From positions 62,001-126,000 of the forward strand of contig JAFZHC010000009.1 of assembly GCA_017555025.1 (NCBI GenBank): a DNA stretch of 64,000 nucleotides, written 5' to 3'. Each line of letters starts with the position of its first letter. The stretch's first letter is position 1. The translations under genes were made by a program, and so were the position numbers. Origin of the DNA: Akkermansia sp. (GTDB lineage: Bacteria > Verrucomicrobiota > Verrucomicrobiia > Verrucomicrobiales > Akkermansiaceae). The notes under the pieces were generated by a model that did not search any database, had not been told where the DNA came from, and saw only the letters and a program-made list of their open reading frames with translations. This document shows, piece after piece, positions 59,089 to 64,000 of the stretch.

Positions 59089-61157
59089 TGATAGCAGAGC
59101 GGGAAGACCCTGTCAGAAAAATATTTCGGCACCTTTTTCTCAGGGCTCCGCTTTTGCTGCCGTTGCTGGCTGTTTTAGGCTGTCTGTGGGGTGGTGAACT
59201 ATGGGGGCTGAGTATTGCTGCTGTATGTTCAGCTTTGTTGCTGAATCTCAAACGCATTGCCTGCTGTACGGTTTTGTGTGCTGCTCTGGCATTTACTCAT
59301 CAAAACTTGCAGCAGCGCAATGTTGCTCGCCTTTTGGAACAGTTGACCAATCACGACTCTGTAGAATTGGTTGGTACCGTGGAGCGACGTTTGAGTAATG
59401 GGTGCATTCTCGATACCGGGCTTAATGGTGTGCGCGTTGCATTACGAGGGGAAATGCCCTGGCACACCGGTGATTTCGTTAAAGTGGTTGCCATTGAACA
59501 AGCCGGGCAGGAGGCTCCTGTTGAGGGGATGTTCAGTACTAAGGCTTGGTTGCGCAGTCAGGGATTGGCTGCTAATATGCGCCTGTTGAGGTCGGAATAT
59601 CTTGGCCGCCCCTTTTCGTATTCGGCATTGTTGGGATTTGCTGAATCAGTTCGTGGGCATTTGCTCGCCCAATTAATGCCGGAGGATGGTGTGGCTGATC
59701 GGCGGTATCAGGTGTTGTGTTCGTTGGTGCTGGGCGATAAATCGCAGGCCGAGGCAGATACCCTGGCAATTTTTAAAAGGGGGGGATGTTTGCATGCTTT
59801 TGCTGTGAGCGGGCTTCACGTGGGTATTGTGAGTTCGCTGCTTTACCTTATCGCCCGTCTTGGACGGCTGTCGCCGCGCATGCGTACGGTTCTGGTGTTG
59901 GTAGTGAGCGGTCTCTACGTTCTGGTTACCGGCTTGGCTGTGCCGGCCTTGCGAGCATACCTCATGATAGCGTTGGTCTTACTTGGGCTTGAGCTTCGCA
60001 GACCGGTGAGTTATCTCAATATATGGAGCTTGGCCGCTCTGATTGTATTGTTGTTAAGTCCCTGGCAGCTGCACAATGCCGGTTTTGTCCTTTCATTTGC
60101 TGTTTATGCAGCCATTGGTGTAGGAATCAAAATATGCATGACTGAGCGCCCTTGGTTGGCCCCGGATGATTATATACCGCTGCGGTTATATACGCCCTGG
60201 CATGACAGATTGCGTAGGCTTGATGTGATGATACGGGGGCTCGTATATGTATCCCTCTCGGCATGGTTGATATCGCAGCCGATAACTGCGGCCTATTTTC
60301 ATTCTGTTACCCCTTTTAGTTTTCTTACCAATATTGCCATATCACCTGTTTTGCCGATAGTCATGTGCCTGGGCTTGTTGGCTGCCCTGACCGGTGCTGT
60401 ACCTCTGCTGGGGGGCTCTTTGAAATGGATTGCTTTGCAAAGCAGTTCGGCTTTGATAGCTGTTGTTGAGTTTTTTGGTGCCTTGCCGGGGGCTTACTTA
60501 CCTACTACGGAACCCCTCCCTCCCTCTGAAGTTATGGTAGGGTATCTGGGATATGGCAGCGCCTTTACGGTGCTGGGAAATCCGGGATTGGTTATTGATA
60601 GTGGTAGCGAATTGTCTGCCCGCTTCCGCACAGAGCCTGCACTTTTTTATAGTGGGTGCCAACCTGCGGCTTTATTGCTGACCTCTCGTTCCAAAGAGAG
60701 TTGTGAGGGTGCTCAGGTACTTAAGGGTACTTGGCCATCGATGTCCGTGCTGGATGCAGCTCTATGCAAAAAGCAGCTTGAATTGAGTACCTCTGCCGGG
60801 GAGTATGATATCTACTTGCCTCCTGCTGACATTCCTCGCAAATTAGCTGCGGATGATGCACCTGTCGTCAAATGGCGTTCCGGTGAAAGGAGCGTGTTAT
60901 ATGTGGGAAATGCTGCGTCTTTTACCTATGAGTTGATTCCGCCGGAAGAACGTCGTGCAGATATTCTGATTCTCGGGTGCAATGCTCGCCATCCGCTCGA
61001 ACTCATGGAACTTGCACAGGAGTGTAGTTGTCGCACCCTGGTACTGTTGCCCTCGGCTAATGTTGCCTCAGTTGATGCGGAGCTGCCCGAGAATGTGGAG
61101 ATTTTACAAGTCTCGGAAGAAACGCCCTTATTACGATTCAATATCAATCCGCTATAA
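59088..61157 (+). CDS. comEC: ComEC/Rec2 DNA-uptake channel with a degenerate C-terminal domain
   Basis: A 689-residue inner-membrane protein that passes single-stranded DNA into the cytoplasm in competent cells. The N-terminal DUF4131 region is followed by the ComEC channel region with the signature FAVSGLHVGIVSSLLYLIAR and further membrane segments. The final 200 residues keep the outline of the beta-lactamase-like domain (YLGYGSAFTVLGNPGLVIDS) but the expected THxDxDHxxG metal site reads TSRSKESCEGA. It therefore probably has no nuclease activity. Overlaps cysteine desulfurase by one base and the convergent 61144 gene by 14 nt. Confidence 0.9.
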   Translation: MIAEREDPVRKIFRHLFLRAPLLLPLLAVLGCLWGGELWGLSIAAVCSALLLNLKRIACCTVLCAALAFTHQNLQQRNVARLLEQLTNHDSVELVGTVERRLSNGCILDTGLNGVRVALRGEMPWHTGDFVKVVAIEQAGQEAPVEGMFSTKAWLRSQGLAANMRLLRSEYLGRPFSYSALLGFAESVRGHLLAQLMPEDGVADRRYQVLCSLVLGDKSQAEADTLAIFKRGGCLHAFAVSGLHVGIVSSLLYLIARLGRLSPRMRTVLVLVVSGLYVLVTGLAVPALRAYLMIALVLLGLELRRPVSYLNIWSLAALIVLLLSPWQLHNAGFVLSFAVYAAIGVGIKICMTERPWLAPDDYIPLRLYTPWHDRLRRLDVMIRGLVYVSLSAWLISQPITAAYFHSVTPFSFLTNIAISPVLPIVMCLGLLAALTGAVPLLGGSLKWIALQSSSALIAVVEFFGALPGAYLPTTEPLPPSEVMVGYLGYGSAFTVLGNPGLVIDSGSELSARFRTEPALFYSGCQPAALLLTSRSKESCEGAQVLKGTWPSMSVLDAALCKKQLELSTSAGEYDIYLPPADIPRKLAADDAPVVKWRSGERSVLYVGNAASFTYELIPPEERRADILILGCNARHPLELMELAQECSCRTLVLLPSANVASVDAELPENVEILQVSEETPLLRFNINPL

Positions 61158-61638
61158 GGCTTTCTACGAGCGAGTTAAGCGCTTTGGTCAAATCGGTGGA
61201 GCCGTAGCAGGGCGGGTCTATCAGGGTAAGCAACTCGATAATCTTGCCGATGGTGTTTTCGCTGAGCTTTTTTGCGTCGATGTCAACGAGCTTTTCTCGG
61301 ACGTAGCCCTCAACATCTGCCGACGGCACGGGAAGCTGTTTTTCTTTTTCTGCTAATTCTTCTATTCTCCGGGCAATGGCCACGGTGGACGAGACCGCTG
61401 CTTCCGCCGTCAATTTGTCTTTGACCGGGCAGAGTATTGTGGCGAGTTCGTCGAAAATCATAATTTGCTCAAGCGCCATTTCCAGATAAGGCTTTGCCTG
61501 ATAAACCAGTACATCAGGCACAGACTTTGCAGCGATTGTCGGCAATTCTTCGGCACTACCCAACTCTGCCTCTTGGGGGGCAGCCGGAAGAGGTGCTGAA
61601 AGAATGAGCGGCAGAAGATAGAAAGGAACGGAAATCAT
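61144..61638 (-). CDS. Small exported helical protein with the V-K-D motif (paralogue D)
   Basis: A 164-residue protein with a signal peptide (about residues 1-19). Residues 66-97 (ILCPVKDKLTAEAAVSSTVA) align with the motif in the proteins at 37325, 56996 and 57491; the pattern is L-x2-VKD-x2-[ST]AE-x2-V. The C-terminal half is helical. Its ATG overlaps the stop of the upstream glycosyltransferase (ATGA), so the two are translationally coupled. Its last 14 nt overlap comEC. No function is known. Confidence 0.72.
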   Translation of the reverse strand: MISVPFYLLPLILSAPLPAAPQEAELGSAEELPTIAAKSVPDVLVYQAKPYLEMALEQIMIFDELATILCPVKDKLTAEAAVSSTVAIARRIEELAEKEKQLPVPSADVEGYVREKLVDIDAKKLSENTIGKIIELLTLIDPPCYGSTDLTKALNSLVESLIAD

Positions 61639-62570
61639 GCTTTGTCAGAGTTTTCTGCAATAATGTAATGAGGCCTCTTTTTGATTTCCATGTACATTTT
61701 GGCCAGATATTGACCGAAAATTCCCATGCAGAAAAGCTGAACTCCGCTCAACATCAGCATAATACAGACGATAGATGTCCATCCGTCCACTGAGTTGTGG
61801 TAAACAAACTGGCGCACAGCCAGAGCAACGATGCTGATGAAGGAGGCAAGCATAAAGAGCACGCCCAGTAGAGCCGCCAGCTTGAGCGGCATGGTCGTGA
61901 AGGACACGATACCTTCAATGGAGTATTTGAACAATTTCCAGAAGGACCATTTCGTTTCGCCGGCTACACGCTCAACATTTTCAAATGCAAACCATTTGGT
62001 GCGGAATCCAATCCACTCATACAGACCTTTGGAGAAACGGTTTACTTCCGGCATGGCGATGAGGGCATCGACCGCGGCGCGAGAGAGAAGCTTGTAGTCA
62101 CGAGCACCGTCGACCAGCTTGGTGTCTGACATTTTGTTAATAAGGCGGTAGAAACGTCGGGCAAAGAAAGAGCGGATGGGCGGTTCGCCCTTGCGGTTCA
62201 TTCTTCGGGTGCCGGCGCAATCATAACCCTCTTCTCGCACAGCCTTGAGCATGTCGGGCAGTAGGGCAGGCGGGTCTTGCAGGTCCGCATCCATAACAGC
62301 TGCCCAATCGCCCTTTGCGGCGCTTAAACCGGCCAGAATAGCACTTTCTTTGCCGAAGTTGCGGGAAAAAGAAATATAGCGTACATATTCGTACTTGTCG
62401 CGCAACTCTCGCATGATTTCCAGCGTGTTATCCCGACTGCCGTCATTCACAAGAATGACTTCTGTTTGAATATCTGTCAATTGATTGATGACACGCTCAA
62501 GCTCTTCCATGAATGGATGAAGAGCGTCTTTTTCATTATAGCAGGGGACGACGAGAGAAAGAAGAGCCAT
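61635..62570 (-). CDS. GT2 glycosyltransferase of the polyprenyl-phosphate type (GtrB/ArnC-like)
   Basis: A 311-residue membrane-associated glycosyltransferase. The N terminus LLSLVVPCYNEKDALHPF, then VNDGSRDNTLEIM, VMDADLQDPP (DxD) and GTRRMNRKGEPPIRSFF match the family that loads a sugar on polyprenyl phosphate. Two C-terminal membrane segments (about residues 230-260 and 265-290) precede the typical KMYMEIKKRPHYI. Start at 62570 rather than the longer frame because the promoter TTGCGA/TATATA lies upstream of it. It probably supplies a flippable sugar donor for envelope glycans. Confidence 0.9.
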   Translation of the reverse strand: MALLSLVVPCYNEKDALHPFMEELERVINQLTDIQTEVILVNDGSRDNTLEIMRELRDKYEYVRYISFSRNFGKESAILAGLSAAKGDWAAVMDADLQDPPALLPDMLKAVREEGYDCAGTRRMNRKGEPPIRSFFARRFYRLINKMSDTKLVDGARDYKLLSRAAVDALIAMPEVNRFSKGLYEWIGFRTKWFAFENVERVAGETKWSFWKLFKYSIEGIVSFTTMPLKLAALLGVLFMLASFISIVALAVRQFVYHNSVDGWTSIVCIMLMLSGVQLFCMGIFGQYLAKMYMEIKKRPHYIIAENSDKA

Positions 62571-62589
62571 ATTCGTTATTGTTGGAGTA

Positions 62590-62618
62590 TATATAGCATA
62601 TTTCGGTTGTTTTCGCAA
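62590..62618 (-). promoter_or_regulatory. Promoter of the polyprenyl-phosphate glycosyltransferase gene
   Basis: Minus-strand TTGCGA (62613-62618), 17 bp, TATATA (62590-62595). The ATG at 62570 is 19 nt beyond the -10 box. Confidence 0.75.
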
Positions 62619-62630
62619 GCCTTATCATGA

Positions 62631-63422
62631 TTACTGTTTCAGTTTGCGATAGGCGAGCAGGTGGCCGTCCTGCATATCAACACAATAGGGGGTAGCATGG
62701 CGGAACCATGCTCCGCAATTAAAGATTTGACGGTTGCCGAACCTCCAGCTGCCTGAGCGATGAAAGTGCCCCAAAATGAGGAATCGGGCATCGGGGGTAT
62801 AGTGCCGGGCAAAGCGCTCCGCCAGACGAGCACTCCTCAGCCAGCAGCTTACAATACGCCACGGACGTTGCGGCGGCCAGAAACAATGCAGAAAGCCTCT
62901 CAGATACTTGTTTTTAATCCCTTCGCGCCTCATGATGGGTGTTGTCAGCAGGCACATACAGCGCGAAAGTTCCAGTCGTATGTCGAGACGCTCATTACAT
63001 TCCGGCATACTGCGAATGAGCTCGTGACATTTGGCTTTGTTGTTGATGTACTCCCAGCTCCAAGGGGCAACTTCCTTGTAAAGAGCATGGCCGTGCATGG
63101 CTATAACCCTGCCATCCCAGAAACGGATGAGCAGGGCATCCGTATCGGGGTCATGGTTGCCCGAGATTTCCACCAGTTGCACCCCGCGCCGGGAGCATTC
63201 CTCTCGCATTTCGTTGCGCAGGCGCACTCCGGCCGCTTGCCACGGACAAGCCCGCGTTTCGGCGAGATCCCCGACAACGACCAGCATACCAATGCCCTCG
63301 GTAAGCTGCTTTACCAGATCTGCCGGAGCAGGTGCTTCGCAGCGCTCATGCCCGTAGTGCAAATCCGAGATGAAACGAACCACCATACCCGAAGGCGGGT
63401 TAATGGTTTGGATAGTTTCCAT
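62631..63422 (-). CDS. Calcineurin-like metallophosphoesterase
   Basis: A 263-residue phosphoesterase. The two-metal site motifs are visible in order: FISDLHYGH (DxH), VVGDLAE (GD), ISGNHDPDTD (GNHD), AMHGHALY (HGH) and LGHFHRSG (GHxH). The layout resembles the UDP-2,3-diacylglucosamine hydrolase (LpxH) group, but it lacks enough specific residues for that name. The start is one base downstream of the rlmB stop, so they are co-transcribed. Its substrate is unknown. Confidence 0.82.
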   Translation of the reverse strand: METIQTINPPSGMVVRFISDLHYGHERCEAPAPADLVKQLTEGIGMLVVVGDLAETRACPWQAAGVRLRNEMREECSRRGVQLVEISGNHDPDTDALLIRFWDGRVIAMHGHALYKEVAPWSWEYINNKAKCHELIRSMPECNERLDIRLELSRCMCLLTTPIMRREGIKNKYLRGFLHCFWPPQRPWRIVSCWLRSARLAERFARHYTPDARFLILGHFHRSGSWRFGNRQIFNCGAWFRHATPYCVDMQDGHLLAYRKLKQ

Positions 63423-64000
63423 TTATTGCTGTATATTTCTCTGGCGTACGGCCTCATACAGACATACACCGGTTGCAACAGATACATTGAGGCAGGGTAC
63501 GCTGCCGTACATGGGGATGCGGATGAGAAAATCGCAGTTTTCCTCAGTAAGACGGCGCATGCCATCGCCCTCTGCGCCCATAACCAGAGCAATACCTCCC
63601 TTGAAATCCATATCGTACAAATCTCGGTCTCCGTGGTCAGAGGTCCCTACAAACCAGATGCCGGCATCTTTCATTGCCTTCATGGTTCTGGCAAGGTTTG
63701 TTACCTGCACAAAGGGAACCTTTTCTGCGGCTCCTACGGAAACGCGGAGCACCGTTTCGGTAATGCCGACGGATTTATCCTTGGGGGTGATAACTGCTGC
63801 TACGCCCGCGCCATCAGCCGTGCGGAGGATGGCCCCGAGGTTGTGGGGGTCTTGTACGCAATCCAGCACCAGATAAAGTCCCTGAGGTTGAGCCTCCAGA
63901 ATATCCTGCAGGGCTCCTTCGTCCAGAGCTTTGACTACATTGCGGGTCGGTGCTTTTTCAAATCTCTGCGGTGATTGTTTTCCTTCAGGGCGGGTGGTGT
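63423..64000 (-). CDS. rlmB: 23S rRNA (guanosine-2'-O)-methyltransferase RlmB, 5' end beyond the window
   Basis: A SpoU/TrmH-class methyltransferase truncated by the window edge; about 192 residues are visible. The knotted SPOUT core is clear: [40 protein letters not shown] and the C-terminal [20 protein letters not shown]. The sequence at the 5' side ([20 protein letters not shown]) is the link to the N-terminal L30e-like domain, most of which lies outside. A GTG at 63869 is internal, not the start. Confidence 0.9.
   Translation of the reverse strand, partial: TTRPEGKQSPQRFEKAPTRNVVKALDEGALQDILEAQPQGLYLVLDCVQDPHNLGAILRTADGAGVAAVITPKDKSVGITETVLRVSVGAAEKVPFVQVTNLARTMKAMKDAGIWFVGTSDHGDRDLYDMDFKGGIALVMGAEGDGMRRLTEENCDFLIRIPMYGSVPCLNVSVATGVCLYEAVRQRNIQQ

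Noticed and set aside
1..64000. CRISPR arrays, insertion sequences, prophage, tRNA genes
   Set aside because: I looked for repeat-spacer periodicity, transposase motifs, terminal repeats and cloverleaf sequences in all gaps and saw none; this was by eye, so small elements could be missed.

Overview
This 64 kb window reads as chromosomal DNA from a diderm (Gram-negative type) bacterium, most likely a member of the Verrucomicrobiota close to Akkermansia; that placement is inferred from gene content, not from a marker tree. The supporting signs are outer-membrane lipoprotein machinery (Lnt, a LolC/E-type permease), a TolC-like lipoprotein and an AsmA-like giant protein, a small PUR-alpha domain protein (DUF3276), a secreted serpin, and almost no Shine-Dalgarno sequences in front of start codons. 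Promoters are of the ordinary TTGxxx / 16-18 bp / TAxxxT type, which argues against Bacteroidota. I see no tRNA or 5S/16S/23S genes, no insertion sequences, prophage or CRISPR. The only RNA gene is a class A RNase P RNA.

Layout. 1-3.4 kb: ribBA and glnS (minus). 3.4-11 kb (minus): a lipoprotein, two glycosyltransferases and an acyltransferase forming an AT-richer surface-polysaccharide patch, split by argG, then a GYF/RDD membrane protein and a LolC/E-type permease. 11-15.2 kb (plus): trxB, a Sel1 lipoprotein, an LplT-like MFS carrier and a TolC-like lipoprotein. 15.3-23.3 kb (minus): nusA-infB-rbfA followed by a 1367-residue AsmA-like protein. 23.4-27.6 kb (minus): a murC-murB fusion, ddl and ftsQ, a reduced cell-wall/division cluster. 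27.7-33.3 kb: membrane and ankyrin proteins, lnt, a ferredoxin and a DUF721/DciA protein. 33.3-37.2 kb (minus): queA, gltX and an orphan trpB. 37.3-41 kb (plus): a secreted helical protein, gatB and a umuC-like polymerase. 41-43.6 kb (minus): a GH57-family protein and a glycogen-synthase-like glycosyltransferase. 43.8-50.3 kb: DUF3276, then corA-argB-nadK-DUF805, rnpB (minus), dxr and a DUF418 protein. 50.3-56.4 kb: ankyrin-like and Sel1 proteins, a serpin and two tandem PilT-type ATPases. 56.4-61.2 kb (plus): coaD, two small helical secreted proteins, a cysteine desulfurase and comEC. 61.1-64 kb (minus): a third-locus helical protein, a polyprenyl-phosphate-type glycosyltransferase, a metallophosphoesterase and the 3' part of rlmB.

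The most distinctive observations are: (1) a set of at least four exported helical proteins sharing one motif (core V-K-D-x-K-[ST]-A/G), with no family I recognise; (2) many genes whose -10 box lies only 4-12 nt before the start codon, predicting leaderless mRNAs and correcting several start sites; (3) strong hairpins repeatedly placed just before the next co-directional start codon, including one between the promoter and start of nusA; (4) proteins that keep a fold but appear to have lost the catalytic residues (the GH57 protein and the C-terminal domain of ComEC); and (5) a PilT-like ATPase with a duplicated N-terminal domain. Work from sequence alone limits all functional calls to family level.
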